Positions 33,022 to 42,704 are shown, numbered from the stretch's first letter. The stretch: DNA of 64,000 nucleotides from JAFKFH01 sp017307375 (GCA_965229335.1 OZ245874.1:4960001-5024000); one strand, 5' to 3'. Made by a program: numbers and translations. The notes: a model not told the origin generated them from the sequence alone.

Positions 33022-35721
33022 ATGCGCCTGGTCAAGCCGCTCCGCCTCGGCCTCGTCAAGCGCTCGCTGCTGTGGGGCGGACGTACGCTGCTGTCGTTCG
33101 GCCTGATCACCGCGTTTCCGTTGGCCAGCCCGCGCCGGATCATGAAGGAAGGCGAGATGTGGGAGGCCATCGCCCCCGCGCTCGGCGACCAGGTGCTCGA
33201 TTCCGGCGAACCGAAGCGGCGCGGCGAGGTCGTGGTCTTCGGCCATTACTTCGCGCCCGGCGGCAAGCCGGTGCTGCAGCATGGCGTGCGCGTCGCCCTG
33301 GGGCCGATCGACAAGTCGATCCGCGTCACCGGCCACCGCGAATGGGCAACCGATGAGCAGGGTCGCGTGGTCCCGACCTCGCCCGAGCCGTTCACCAGCC
33401 TGCCGATCGACTGGAAATATGCGTTCGGGGGACCGGGCTTTCCCGCCAACCCGGGCGGACGGGGCTACTGGCCGGAAGATACGCGCAGCGCCGATGCGCG
33501 CTACCCGCTGCCGTTGCTGGAATATCCGGCCGACGTATTGACCAGCCCCGACGCCGTGATCGCGCCGGCGGGGCTGGGCCCGCGCGATATCATGCTGCCT
33601 GCGCGCCAGCAATATGCCGGCACCTACGACCGCTACTGGGCCGACAACCATGCGCCGGGCCTGGCGCAGGATGCGACGCTCGATCTGTTCCAGGTTGCCG
33701 CGACCGACCAGCAGTTCCAGGGCTTCATCGGCGGACGCGAGCCGTTCACCGTCGAGAACATGCACCCCGAGCAGCCGATCCAGAGCGGCCAGTTGCCCGG
33801 CGTGCGCGCCCGTGCCTTCGTCCGCCGCACCGAAGCGCCCGAAAAGCTCGAGGAGTTGCCGCTCGCCACCGACAGCGCGATCCTGTTTCCCGGTATCGGC
33901 CTCGGCCTGCTGATCCACCGCGGCAGTCTCTGGGTTTCGGCCTTCGATCATCCTGAGATCGACCTGTTCATGGCCGGATTCGAGTGGCAGGAACATGCGC
34001 CCCGGCCGCAGAGCTATTACGAGGCCGACCTCGTCCGCCGGCTCGACCCGGTCGAAGGCCTGCCGCTCGGCCTCGACTATCTCTCGCTCAGCCCGGAAGG
34101 CTGGGTCGAACCGCCGTCGGAAAAGGCGACGTGGTTCAAGGTGATGCAGCCGCGTTCGTTCGTCGTGCCGCCATCGCTGCAGGCCAAGATCGACGAAGGC
34201 AAGGCCATGCTGGCCAAGATGATCCCGCCCGACAAGGTCGAGGCCTTCGCCAAGGCTCACGTCCCGAAGGATGACGGACCGACGCTTGCGGCTCTCCGGG
34301 CCGAGTTGGCCGCGTTCGACGCGTCCAAGCAGGCGGGGCTGAAGAACCCGCTGCTGGTCAAGCCGCAGATGGACCGCATCAAGGCGCTGACCCGTCAGGT
34401 CGTCGACGAACGTGTCGGCGCCACCGAGGATCGCATCCGTACCGTCATGGCCCGGAAGGGCATGGACTACGATGCGTTGAAGGCCGCCGCCGCCGCCAAG
34501 CCGGTAATGACGCCGCAGCAGGTGATGGCGCAATCCGATGCGGCACTCGACCGCGCGGCCGCGGGCGCGCCGCCGGCAGCGCGCGAGAAGATCCTGGCGG
34601 CCAAGGTCGGCCAGCATGCCGGGCTGGTCACCCAGGCCATGAGCGATCTGGCCGCGCTGACGGCCAGGGGCAAGGCCGCGATCGGCCATGCGATGCCGGC
34701 ACCGCCGCCGGTGGCCCCGGCCGAGGCGGCACGGCGTGCGGCCGGCGCCCAGGCGCTGCTCGCTCAGGGCGGCGATGCGACCCGCGGCGAATTCGCGGGC
34801 CTCGATCTCTCCGGATTCAATTTTGCCGGTCGCGATCTCACCGAGGCCGACTTCGCCGCCAGCATCCTGGTGGGGGCTGATTTCTCGGGCGCGGACCTGA
34901 CACGCGTGAACTTCGCCGGGGCGGACCTTACGGACGCGCGGATGACCGGGGCGAAACTGCAGGAAACCAACCTCGGCAAGAGCCGGCTGGATCGCACGGA
35001 TTTTGGCAATGCCGGGATCTTCAAGGCCACGTTCTCGGAGGCCGAGGGAAGCGACACCGTCTTTGCCGGCGCCGGGATCGAGGGGGTGACGGCGATAAAG
35101 CCGCGCCTGTTCAGGCCTTCGTTCATGGGCGCGAAGCTCAAGGAAGTGAACTTCCTCGACGCCGAACTCGACGAAGCCAACTTCGATCAGGCCAATCTGG
35201 AAAAGCTGGTGTTGCTGAACAGCCGGGCCGATCGTGCCAGCTTTCGCGGCGCCCTCCTGGTTCGGCCGACGATGGTCAAGAGCACGTTGCAGGGGGCCGA
35301 TTTCTCCCGCGCCTCGATCGAGCGCCTGTCGACCGCGGGCGGCGTCGACCTGCGCGACAGCCGCTTCGACCACGCCCGCATGCCGGCCGCAAGCCTGATC
35401 GGAGTCGTGCTTACCGGCACCAGCTGGACGGCGACGAACGCCGCCGGCACCCTGTTCAACAATGCCGACCTGCGCATGGCTAATTTCCATTGCGCGTTGC
35501 TGCGCGGCGCCCTGCTGATGCGCGCCAATCTGGTCGAGGCACGGTTCGACGGCAGCGACTGTGCCGATGCCTCGTTCATTCGCGCAGACATGCGCTGGGC
35601 CTCGCTGCGGCAGACCAGCCTCTATGGCGCCGACCTCACCGATGCCCGTCTCGACGACGCCGTCATCGACGGCGGCATGATCGACAACACCCTGCTGGCC
35701 GGACGGAACTTCCCATCATGA
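33022..35721 (+). CDS. Cassette 1 protein D (D1), DUF2169 T6SS adaptor with pentapeptide repeats
   Basis: An 899-aa protein in three parts: an N-terminal DUF2169 domain (about 1-350; GEMWEA, VLQHGVRVALGPIDKSIRVT, YAFGGPGF, TYDRYWADNHAPGL), an Ala-rich helical middle (about 385-580), and pentapeptide repeats (about 590-890) of the A(D/N)LXX type forming a right-handed beta-helix. DUF2169 proteins are known T6SS adaptor/chaperones that load cargo on VgrG or PAAR proteins; the repeat rod could be a binding scaffold. Its stop overlaps the start of gene E (ATGA). Four paralogues follow in the array. Confidence 0.9.
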   Translation: MRLVKPLRLGLVKRSLLWGGRTLLSFGLITAFPLASPRRIMKEGEMWEAIAPALGDQVLDSGEPKRRGEVVVFGHYFAPGGKPVLQHGVRVALGPIDKSIRVTGHREWATDEQGRVVPTSPEPFTSLPIDWKYAFGGPGFPANPGGRGYWPEDTRSADARYPLPLLEYPADVLTSPDAVIAPAGLGPRDIMLPARQQYAGTYDRYWADNHAPGLAQDATLDLFQVAATDQQFQGFIGGREPFTVENMHPEQPIQSGQLPGVRARAFVRRTEAPEKLEELPLATDSAILFPGIGLGLLIHRGSLWVSAFDHPEIDLFMAGFEWQEHAPRPQSYYEADLVRRLDPVEGLPLGLDYLSLSPEGWVEPPSEKATWFKVMQPRSFVVPPSLQAKIDEGKAMLAKMIPPDKVEAFAKAHVPKDDGPTLAALRAELAAFDASKQAGLKNPLLVKPQMDRIKALTRQVVDERVGATEDRIRTVMARKGMDYDALKAAAAAKPVMTPQQVMAQSDAALDRAAAGAPPAAREKILAAKVGQHAGLVTQAMSDLAALTARGKAAIGHAMPAPPPVAPAEAARRAAGAQALLAQGGDATRGEFAGLDLSGFNFAGRDLTEADFAASILVGADFSGADLTRVNFAGADLTDARMTGAKLQETNLGKSRLDRTDFGNAGIFKATFSEAEGSDTVFAGAGIEGVTAIKPRLFRPSFMGAKLKEVNFLDAELDEANFDQANLEKLVLLNSRADRASFRGALLVRPTMVKSTLQGADFSRASIERLSTAGGVDLRDSRFDHARMPAASLIGVVLTGTSWTATNAAGTLFNNADLRMANFHCALLRGALLMRANLVEARFDGSDCADASFIRADMRWASLRQTSLYGADLTDARLDDAVIDGGMIDNTLLAGRNFPS

Positions 35722-36869
35722 CCACGCGAATGAACCGCGAAGAGTTGCTCGGCGAACTCAAGGCCATGCAGATGCTGGAAGGCGTCGACATGTCCGGCAT
35801 GGACCTGCGGGGTCTGCCGCTGGCCGAGCATATCCTGATGAACTGCGACTTCACCGGCGCCAATCTCGCCGGTGTCGACCTGTCGGCGTGCCACCTGCAC
35901 AATGGCAAGTTCGGCGATGCCGAGATGAGCGGCGTCAACCTCACCTGTGCGATGGCCATCGACGCCGATTTCGCCGGCGCCAGAATGGCGGGTATCGTGC
36001 TGCGCGGCTTCCAGGGCATCAAGTGCCGCTTCCCCGGGGTCGATCTGTCGGACGCCTTCTTCGAGGACAACCAGCTTTCCGATGCCGACATGACCGGCGT
36101 GCGCTGGCCGGCGAACGTCAAGCGATTCCTCAGCGCCGGGTTGCTGATGGACGGCGGCAGTGCCCGGGGCACGATGTTCGAGCGGTCGCTGTTCACCAAG
36201 CCGGTCCTGGGCAGTTTCGACCTGTCGGACGCGACGCTGTCGCAGTCGGGCATGATGGAGGCCGACTTCACCGGCGTGAACCTCGACGGCACGCGCTTCG
36301 ACCGGGCGCTGATGCTGAATGCCGATCTGTCGAACCGCGATTTTTCGGGCCGCGATTTCACGATGACCCAGTTCATCGGCGCCAAGCTCGCCAATACCCG
36401 GTTTACCGGCACCAAGCTCGACAAGTGCAATTTCACCAAGGCCGATCTGACCGGCGCCGACATGAGCCGCGCCCAGGCACCGATGTCGAGCTTCGTCGAG
36501 GCCATCCTCGTCGGCACGCGGCTGGACGGTGCCTTGCTGGACTACGCCAACTTCGGCCAGGCGCAACTGACCCAGGCGAGCCTCGCCACCACCAGCATGG
36601 TCGGGGCAGGCCTCGTCGCCGCCAAGCTCGACGGGACGCGCATCTCGAACGCGGCGATGTCCTATGCGGATCTCAGCCATGCCGACATGACCGCGTCGAC
36701 CCTGTCGGGCTGCGACCTGCGCTATTCGATCTGGCATCGCGTCAAGCGCGACGACACTACCCGGATCTCGGATTGCGACATGGGCGGTGCCCGGGGTGAC
36801 GATGAGCGGCGTGCGATGGCCGAGGATTGGCTGATCAACCAGAAGCTGGGACAGGAAGTGCCGCGCTAG
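35718..36869 (+). CDS. Stand-alone pentapeptide-repeat protein (E)
   Basis: A 383-aa protein made almost entirely of pentapeptide repeats (for example DLSNRDFSGRDFTMTQF), with a short helical N-terminus (NREELLGELKAMQMLEG) and a charged C-terminus. A break in the repeats occurs near residues 130-165. It begins inside the D1 stop codon, so it is made with D1. Only cassette 1 has it. Related pentapeptide proteins often accompany DUF2169 adaptors in T6SS loci, presumably as partners of the adaptor rod. Confidence 0.85.
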   Translation: MTTRMNREELLGELKAMQMLEGVDMSGMDLRGLPLAEHILMNCDFTGANLAGVDLSACHLHNGKFGDAEMSGVNLTCAMAIDADFAGARMAGIVLRGFQGIKCRFPGVDLSDAFFEDNQLSDADMTGVRWPANVKRFLSAGLLMDGGSARGTMFERSLFTKPVLGSFDLSDATLSQSGMMEADFTGVNLDGTRFDRALMLNADLSNRDFSGRDFTMTQFIGAKLANTRFTGTKLDKCNFTKADLTGADMSRAQAPMSSFVEAILVGTRLDGALLDYANFGQAQLTQASLATTSMVGAGLVAAKLDGTRISNAAMSYADLSHADMTASTLSGCDLRYSIWHRVKRDDTTRISDCDMGGARGDDERRAMAEDWLINQKLGQEVPR

Positions 36870-36910
36870 CGCACGGTCCCGCCGGGGGGGCGGTTGCAGG
36901 GAGGGAGACG

Positions 36911-37396
36911 ATGGGCAACGTGGACGACGCCTATACGGGCAACGACGATGTCGGCGGCGCACAGCAGAGCGGCATCGGCGAATTCTGGGCCATCGCCACG
37001 GCCCAGACGAAGTTCTGGAAAGCACCGCGGACCACAACCGCCTTCTATGCCGCAGCGACCCAGTTGATCCAGGCTGGCGTCTCGACGACGGGATACATCG
37101 AGAACACGTCCGTTACCGTTGGCCTCAGCGGCATACAGTGCAAGCTGAAGACGCCGGAAGTCGTCACGTTCGACCTGATCCCGGGCAGCGCCGTAACGCT
37201 CAATCATGGCGCAAAGTGGCAGATGACCGCGAACAAGGCCTTCCTGGTCGGCACGCATGTACAGGCGAACAGCGCGCTTAAGGTCAAGGAACTGATCAGC
37301 CAGTGCCACGCGGCCATGTCCAAGGCCAAGGACACCGTGACCGCCATCGACGACGGTTCGGTTTCCGCCGTCATCGGCGAAGCGTTGCGCGCCTGA
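36911..37396 (+). CDS. Cassette 2 protein A (A2)
   Basis: A 161-aa paralogue of A1, beginning directly with MGNVDDAYTGNDDVG. Shared core elements are TGYIENTSVTVGL, LIPGSAVTL and TANKAFLVG, then a helical end (ISQCHAAMSKAKDTVTAI). GGGAGGGAG lies before ATG 36911; an in-frame upstream ATG overlapping gene E is rejected because A1 homology starts here. Unknown function. Confidence 0.8.
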   Translation: MGNVDDAYTGNDDVGGAQQSGIGEFWAIATAQTKFWKAPRTTTAFYAAATQLIQAGVSTTGYIENTSVTVGLSGIQCKLKTPEVVTFDLIPGSAVTLNHGAKWQMTANKAFLVGTHVQANSALKVKELISQCHAAMSKAKDTVTAIDDGSVSAVIGEALRA

Positions 37397-37409
37397 AGGA
37401 CGTACTGCG

Positions 37410-37847
37410 ATGAGCGATGCTGGCGGAACCGACACGACGACCATCGATATCAGCCGCGACGACAGTTTCGAGGCCTTCTGGGACAGCGCCTATGCCGAAT
37501 TCGGCTACGCCTATACCCGGGTCGACCTGATGACCGGATATGAGGGCCAGGTGCTGCTGGCCGCCGCCTTCTCGACATCGGCCGTCGGCCTGCAGGTCGA
37601 AAGCGCCGTCGGGGCGGTCGAAATCACCGCCGACGCAGGTAGCAGCCTGACCTTCAACGGCCAGACATGCCGGTTCGAGGCAGCGACGCTGTTGGCCGAC
37701 TGCAATGATGCGCATGCCGCGTTGCAGCTGGTGGAGGCGGAAGTCGCCACGATGAAAAACCAGCTCACCAGCCTCGAATCCACCGTCGATCATCTCGAAA
37801 GCGGCGGCTTCTGGCTGAACGGCATGGCGATGATGGCAAGGCTATGA
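37410..37847 (+). CDS. Cassette 2 protein B (B2)
   Basis: A 145-aa paralogue of B1: DISRDDSFEAFWDSAYAEFG near the N-terminus, FSTSAVGLQVES in the middle, and a helical end with STVDHLESGGFWLNGMAMMA. It lies 13 bp after A2, the same spacing as A1-B1, and 16 bp before C2. No recognised domain. Confidence 0.8.
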   Translation: MSDAGGTDTTTIDISRDDSFEAFWDSAYAEFGYAYTRVDLMTGYEGQVLLAAAFSTSAVGLQVESAVGAVEITADAGSSLTFNGQTCRFEAATLLADCNDAHAALQLVEAEVATMKNQLTSLESTVDHLESGGFWLNGMAMMARL

Positions 37848-37863
37848 GGCGGAGCGTCGCGTC

Positions 37864-38283
37864 ATGACCGTCACCTACACGCTCGAGAAGCCGACCACCG
37901 GCATGACGTTCTTCACCGATACCTCGTTCCTGGTGAAACTGGATGCGACCGCATCGAGCTTTCTGGCCCGGACGACGGGAAAGCTGGAATTTGCCGGGGA
38001 ATTGAACGCGACGCTCGCCGGCGCCACGCTCAATCTGAATGCGCCGGCCGTGGTCGCGATCAAGGCGGTCGTCGCCGCCGAGTTCAAATGGCACAATAAC
38101 CACTTCGTCAGTGGCCATACCCTGGCCGCGGCCGAGGCCGCGACGCTGGCCAGCGCAATGCAGCAGACCCAAACCTGCTTGGACAATATCGAGACGGGCC
38201 TGACGTCGATCGCCAGCAAGGTGTCGAACCTTGCCAATCACGAAGCCACGCTCTCGGCGTATACCGTAATGATGGAGGATTGA
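37864..38283 (+). CDS. Cassette 2 protein C (C2)
   Basis: A 139-aa paralogue of C1 with the same length. The N-terminus TYTLEKPTTGMTFFTDTSFL contains the array-wide GMTF(Y/F)T motif; the middle LNATLAGATLNLNAPAVVAI matches C1 closely; the C-terminus is helical (QQTQTCLDNIETGLTSIASK). Seven bases before D2, as for C1-D1. Confidence 0.8.
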   Translation: MTVTYTLEKPTTGMTFFTDTSFLVKLDATASSFLARTTGKLEFAGELNATLAGATLNLNAPAVVAIKAVVAAEFKWHNNHFVSGHTLAAAEAATLASAMQQTQTCLDNIETGLTSIASKVSNLANHEATLSAYTVMMED

Positions 38284-38290
38284 TCCCTCC

Positions 38291-40984
38291 ATGAAGCTGG
38301 TCAAGCCACAACGCCTCGGCCTCCTCAAGCGCTCGCTCCTGTGGGGCGGTCGCACGCTGCTGTCGATCGGCGTCGTGACGGCCTTCCCCCTCGCAGAACC
38401 CCGCCGGATCATGAAGGAAGGCGAGATGTGGGAGGCCATTGCCCCCGCCCTGGGCGATCAGGTTCTCGATACCGGCGAACCGAAGGCCCGTGGCGAGGTT
38501 CTGGCCTTCGGTCATTATTTCGCCCCCGGCGGCAAGCCCGTGCTGCAGCATGGGGTGCGGCTGGCCCTGGGATCGGTCGACAAGTCGATCAGGGTCACCG
38601 GGCGTCGCGAATGGGGGACCGATGCCGGCGGGCGCGTCGTTCCGACTGCCCCGGAACCACTGACCTGCCTGCCGATCGAGTGGAAATATGCCTTCGGCGG
38701 CAAGGACTTCGTTCCGAACCCGGCAGGAGTCGGCTACTGGCCCGTGGATACGCGCAGCACCGATGCGCGCTATCCGCTGCCGTTCCTGGAATATCCCGAC
38801 AATGTCGTCGCCCACCCCGACGACATCGTGCCCCCGGCGGGCTTCGGCCCGCGCGACCTCATGACGCCGGCGCGCCAGCAGCATGCGGGCACCTATGATC
38901 GGTTCTGGGCCGACAACCATGCGCCGGGCCTGCCGCAGGACGCCACGCTCGACCTGTTCCAGGCCGCGGCGATCGACCAGCATCTGCCGGGATTCATCGA
39001 TGGCCGCGAAGCCTTCGCCGTCGAGAACATGCATCCCGATCTGCCGATACAGGCGGGCACTCTGCCGGGCGTGCGGGCGCGCGCCTTCGTGCGTCGCGTC
39101 GGGGCACCGGGCACGCTCGAGGAAGTCGCGCTGGCAACGGATACCTGCATCTTCTTTCCTGCCATCGGTCTTGGGGTCCTTATCCATCGCGGCAGCCTGT
39201 GGGTCTCGGCCTTCGACCATCCGGAAATCGACCTGCTGCTCACCGCCTTCGAGTGGCAGGAGCACGAGCCGCGTACGCTCGGCTACTACGAGAAGGACCT
39301 GGCGCTCCGGCTGGCGCCCGAAGGGGCGCATCTGGGGCTCGATTACCTGTCGCTCAGCCCGAAGGGCTGGATCGAACCACCATCGGAAAAGGCGGGTTGG
39401 TTCAAGGTTCTGAAACCACGCCCCTTTGCCGTGCCGCCATCGCTGCAGGCCAAGATCGACGAAGCCCAGGCGCAACTGGCGAAGATGGTGCCTGCCGAGC
39501 AGATGGCGAGCCTGGGACCGCCGCCGGAACCGCGGCCCGACGGCCCTGCCATCGCGGCCTTGCGCAGCGAACTCGCCAGCCTGCCGGCAGCGGCCGCCCT
39601 GGCGACCCGGGCCACCGACATCATGCCGCAGATGGACCGGATCAAGGCGCTGGCGCAGACCGTGGCCGATCGCGCGGTGGCGTCCCTGGAGAGGTACGGC
39701 AGGTCCACGATGGCCGCAAAGGGCCTCGACTACGACCAGATCAAGGCTGCGGCAGCGGCCGGTGCGCCGAAATCGCTGCAGGAGGCAATGGACCGGGTCG
39801 ACGCGCAAATCGACAAGGCCCTGGCTAACGCCCCGCCCGCGACGCGCGAGACTTTGCTTAAGGCCAAGCTCGCACCGCACAAGGCCGTCGCCGACGCCGC
39901 GACCGCCGACCTCGCAGCGCTCCAGGCGCATGCAAAATCGGCAATCGGGCATGTCATGCCCGCAGCGCCGCTGCCGTCGCCGGCCGAGGCCGCGCGTCGG
40001 ACAGCCGAGGCGGCCACCCTGCTGCAGACCGGCGGGTCGGCCTTGCGCGCGAATTTCTCGGGCCTCGACCTCTCGGGCTTCGACTTCGGCGGCCGCGATC
40101 TCAGCGAAGCCGATTTTGCCCAATGCCGCCTGATCGGTGCGAAGTTCACCGGGGCCAACCTGTATCGGACCAATTTTGCGGCGAGCGACCTGACCGAAGC
40201 CCGGTTCGACGGCGCGGCGCTGACCGAGACCAATCTCGGCTGCGCCCGCCTCGACCGCACCGACTTCACCGGGGCGGCGCTTGCCAAGGCGACACTGAGC
40301 GAGGCGGAAGGCGAGGCCACCGTGTTTGCCGCCGCGACGCTGGATGGCGTTGCGGCGATGAAGGTGAAGCTCGCGGCGCCGTCGTTTGCCGGCGCCACGC
40401 TGAACAAGGTCAAGTTCCTCGATGCCGAGCTCGATGATGCCATCTTCGACGAGGCGACGATCAATCGGGTCCTTCTGCTGAATTGCCGCGCCAACCGCGC
40501 CTCGTTTCGCGGCGCGGCCATGGTTCGCCCGACGATCGTCAAATCGGTACTGCACGGGGCTGACTTCAGCGGCGCGACGATCGAGCGGCTGTCGACCGCC
40601 AGCGGCGTCGATCTGACCCACGCCTGCTTCGATCGGACGAAGATGCCCGCCGCCAACCTGATCGGTGCCGAACTGAGCGGTTCGTCCTGGGTCGCGGCCA
40701 ACGCCGCAGGGGCACTTTTTGCCCAGGCACGGCTGCGCGACGCAGTCTTCGACTGCGCGCTGCTGCAGGGCGCCCTGCTGATGCGCAGCGACCTCGGCTG
40801 CGCCCAGTTCGACGGCAGCGACTGTGGCGGAGCCAGCTTCATCAAGGCCGACTTACGCAGGAGTTCGCTGCGCCGGGTCAGCCTGTATGGTGCCGACCTG
40901 ACCGACGCGCTTCTGGACGAGGCGGTCATCGACGGCGCGCTTATCGACAAGACCGTGCTTGCCGGCCGGAATTTTCCGGCGTGA
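38291..40984 (+). CDS. Cassette 2 protein D (D2), DUF2169-pentapeptide adaptor
   Basis: An 897-aa paralogue of D1. The DUF2169 domain is highly conserved with D1 (WGGRTLLSIGVVTAFPLAEP, EGEMWEAIAPALGDQVLD), the Ala-rich helical middle (about 380-580) is the most diverged part, and pentapeptide repeats run from about 587 to the end. The variable middle could set cargo or partner choice, an inference. It ends before a 103-bp gap that precedes the DUF3540 gene. Confidence 0.9.
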   Translation: MKLVKPQRLGLLKRSLLWGGRTLLSIGVVTAFPLAEPRRIMKEGEMWEAIAPALGDQVLDTGEPKARGEVLAFGHYFAPGGKPVLQHGVRLALGSVDKSIRVTGRREWGTDAGGRVVPTAPEPLTCLPIEWKYAFGGKDFVPNPAGVGYWPVDTRSTDARYPLPFLEYPDNVVAHPDDIVPPAGFGPRDLMTPARQQHAGTYDRFWADNHAPGLPQDATLDLFQAAAIDQHLPGFIDGREAFAVENMHPDLPIQAGTLPGVRARAFVRRVGAPGTLEEVALATDTCIFFPAIGLGVLIHRGSLWVSAFDHPEIDLLLTAFEWQEHEPRTLGYYEKDLALRLAPEGAHLGLDYLSLSPKGWIEPPSEKAGWFKVLKPRPFAVPPSLQAKIDEAQAQLAKMVPAEQMASLGPPPEPRPDGPAIAALRSELASLPAAAALATRATDIMPQMDRIKALAQTVADRAVASLERYGRSTMAAKGLDYDQIKAAAAAGAPKSLQEAMDRVDAQIDKALANAPPATRETLLKAKLAPHKAVADAATADLAALQAHAKSAIGHVMPAAPLPSPAEAARRTAEAATLLQTGGSALRANFSGLDLSGFDFGGRDLSEADFAQCRLIGAKFTGANLYRTNFAASDLTEARFDGAALTETNLGCARLDRTDFTGAALAKATLSEAEGEATVFAAATLDGVAAMKVKLAAPSFAGATLNKVKFLDAELDDAIFDEATINRVLLLNCRANRASFRGAAMVRPTIVKSVLHGADFSGATIERLSTASGVDLTHACFDRTKMPAANLIGAELSGSSWVAANAAGALFAQARLRDAVFDCALLQGALLMRSDLGCAQFDGSDCGGASFIKADLRRSSLRRVSLYGADLTDALLDEAVIDGALIDKTVLAGRNFPA

Positions 40985-41048
40985 CCGTTCTGTGCGTTCC
41001 GTCGCTTTCCGGTGGCAGCGCGCGGTATAGCTTGGGGCAGAGTTCAGC

Positions 41049-41066
41049 GGCGGGGTGTGCCCCGCC
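41049..41066 (+). terminator. Short GC hairpin between D2 and the DUF3540 gene
   Basis: Seven-bp stem GGCGGGG-TGTG-CCCCGCC, 64 bp after the D2 stop and 21 bp before the DUF3540 start. No T-run follows. A TATAGC at 41026-41031 could be a -10 for the next transcript, but no good -35 is seen. Confidence 0.35.
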
Positions 41067-41087
41067 ACCGAGACAGGAGATGGCAAG

Positions 41088-41771
41088 ATGACGACCGAGA
41101 GCCTGCAGCACGCGCCGTTTGTGCAGACCTACGCCGCATCTCCCGCGCCGGCGGCCGCCGCGCTGGTTGAAGGGGTGGTCCGAACGGTCGCCCCGGTCTG
41201 GCTGATCGATATCGGCGACGGCGACTGCTCGGCGGTACCGGCGGCATCCTGCCTCGTCCGTCCGGAACCCGGCGACAAGGTGCTGCTCTGCCGGGTCGGC
41301 GCCGGCCGCGGCTATATCCTCGCCGTGCTGGAGCGCGCCGCCGCCGCTACCCCGGTCACCGTGTCCGCGCCGGACGGGCTGACGTTCGAGGCCGATCGCG
41401 GCGACGTCTCGGTCCGTGCCGGTGGCGCGGTCACGCTGGTCGGCACCGAGGCCACGACGATAGCCACGGCGCAACTCACCGTGCGGGCCGCCACGGCCAC
41501 GATGATCGCCGAGGAGGCGCTGGCCGATGCCGAACGGCTTACCGCGCGAACCGGACGGCTGACCCTGGTGGCCGAGCGGGTCGACCAGATGGTCGACCAC
41601 CTCACCGCCCGCTTCAACCACGTGCTGCGCCTGGTCACCGGCGTCGACCGCACCCAGGCCACCACGATCGCCCACGAGGCGCGCGAGGAGCTGAGCCTGC
41701 GCGGCCAGCGCGCCTTCATCAGCGCCCGCGAAGACGTTCGCATCGACGGCGAACGCATCCATCTCGCCTGA
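41088..41771 (+). CDS. DUF3540 protein, T6SS spike-associated
   Basis: A 227-aa protein of the DUF3540 family, which is commonly encoded with DUF2169 and DUF4150 genes in T6SS loci. Residues about 20-85 form an OB-like region (VEGVVRTVAPVWLIDIGDGD, GDKVLLCRVG); residues about 95-155 are short beta-helix-like repeats as in the gp5/VgrG C-terminus (VSAPDGLTFEADRGDVSVRA); a helical stretch and a final beta segment follow. Probably part of the spike or an adaptor beneath the PAAR-like tip. ATG 41088 follows ACAGGAG. Confidence 0.85.
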   Translation: MTTESLQHAPFVQTYAASPAPAAAALVEGVVRTVAPVWLIDIGDGDCSAVPAASCLVRPEPGDKVLLCRVGAGRGYILAVLERAAAATPVTVSAPDGLTFEADRGDVSVRAGGAVTLVGTEATTIATAQLTVRAATATMIAEEALADAERLTARTGRLTLVAERVDQMVDHLTARFNHVLRLVTGVDRTQATTIAHEAREELSLRGQRAFISAREDVRIDGERIHLA

Positions 41772-41788
41772 ACCAAGGGGGAACCGCC

Positions 41789-42190
41789 ATGGTCTTCTGC
41801 AACACGCAAATGATGGGCATGAACTTCGCCTTCCCGGACGTCTGCCTGACGCCGGTCCCGCCCGTCATCGTCCCGATCCCCTACCCCAACATCTCGATGA
41901 ACCCGACGGCGATGCCGTTCGTGCCGAACGTGTTCTATTCCTGCGGCCCAGCTCAGAACATGATCCGCAACGTCGTGCCGTCGATGGGCGACAATACCGG
42001 CGTCAACCTGGGCGTCGCGTCGGGCATGGAGATGGGACCGACGCGCAACCTGATGGGCAGCTTCACCATCCTGGTCGGTGGTGCCCCGCAGACCAAGATG
42101 CTCGACGTCACCGGCCAGAACGGCATGTCGCCGAACGCCGTCGGCGCGACCCTGGTGCCAAGCCAGGTCCGCGTCCTGAATCTCGCCTGA
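41789..42190 (+). CDS. DUF4150 PAAR-like spike-tip protein
   Basis: A 133-aa PAAR-like protein. The proline-rich pattern DVCLTPVPPVIVPIPYPNIS and repeated N-x-P segments (MNPTAMPFVPNVFYS) are typical of DUF4150, which caps VgrG as a sharp tip. It has no C-terminal toxin extension. AGGGGGA precedes the ATG, 17 bp after the DUF3540 gene. It is the only PAAR-type gene in the window and may serve all cassettes. Confidence 0.9.
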   Translation: MVFCNTQMMGMNFAFPDVCLTPVPPVIVPIPYPNISMNPTAMPFVPNVFYSCGPAQNMIRNVVPSMGDNTGVNLGVASGMEMGPTRNLMGSFTILVGGAPQTKMLDVTGQNGMSPNAVGATLVPSQVRVLNLA

Positions 42191-42201
42191 GGCAGGCCGC
42201 C

Positions 42202-42678
42202 ATGGACCAGCTGGTCGACAAGAAGGGCGCCAAGACCGGAGACATCAAGGATCTCGGCGGCACCTGGTGGTTCATCTCGACCGAGTCGGCGGAAGTCGAC
42301 CTCGAGAACAAGGACAAGAAAAGCTTCTGCGCCTCGGGCAGCGCCAGTCTCGAACTCAGCAACGAGGCCAAGGCGGTCGGCGAAGCCACGTCGTCGGAGC
42401 TCACGCTCAAGGGGCTGGCGCTTTCGGCCAATACGCCGGCGGTAGCCGGCATCAAGATCGGGCCGGGCCCCAACATCGAATACGACCAGGTCAAGTGCAG
42501 CCTCGTCACCAACTCGGCGATCGTCAACACGATCACGCGCATCGAGCTCACGACCGCCGAGCAGCGGGCCCTGGTGTCGCGTGCAAAGGCCGCCATCGCC
42601 CTGATCGAGAAGAGCACGGCCGTGTTCGAGAATGCGGGCGCCTACGCCGAGATCACCCAGCGCATCCAGACCAAGTGA
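42202..42678 (+). CDS. Cassette 3 protein A (A3)
   Basis: A 158-aa A-family protein of the second class. Shared features with A4/A5 are a WWF/WWA motif near residues 26-32 (GGTWWFISTESAEVD), GPGPNIEYDQVKCSLVTNSA (compare PGxKIxYDSVK and TNxAY) and a helical end (RAKAAIALIEKSTAVFE). It lacks the GNVDDAYTGN start of A1/A2. Eleven bp after the DUF4150 gene. Unknown function. Confidence 0.78.
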   Translation: MDQLVDKKGAKTGDIKDLGGTWWFISTESAEVDLENKDKKSFCASGSASLELSNEAKAVGEATSSELTLKGLALSANTPAVAGIKIGPGPNIEYDQVKCSLVTNSAIVNTITRIELTTAEQRALVSRAKAAIALIEKSTAVFENAGAYAEITQRIQTK

Positions 42679-42704
42679 CCGGCGCCTGAAGGGGAGCTGC
42701 AACC

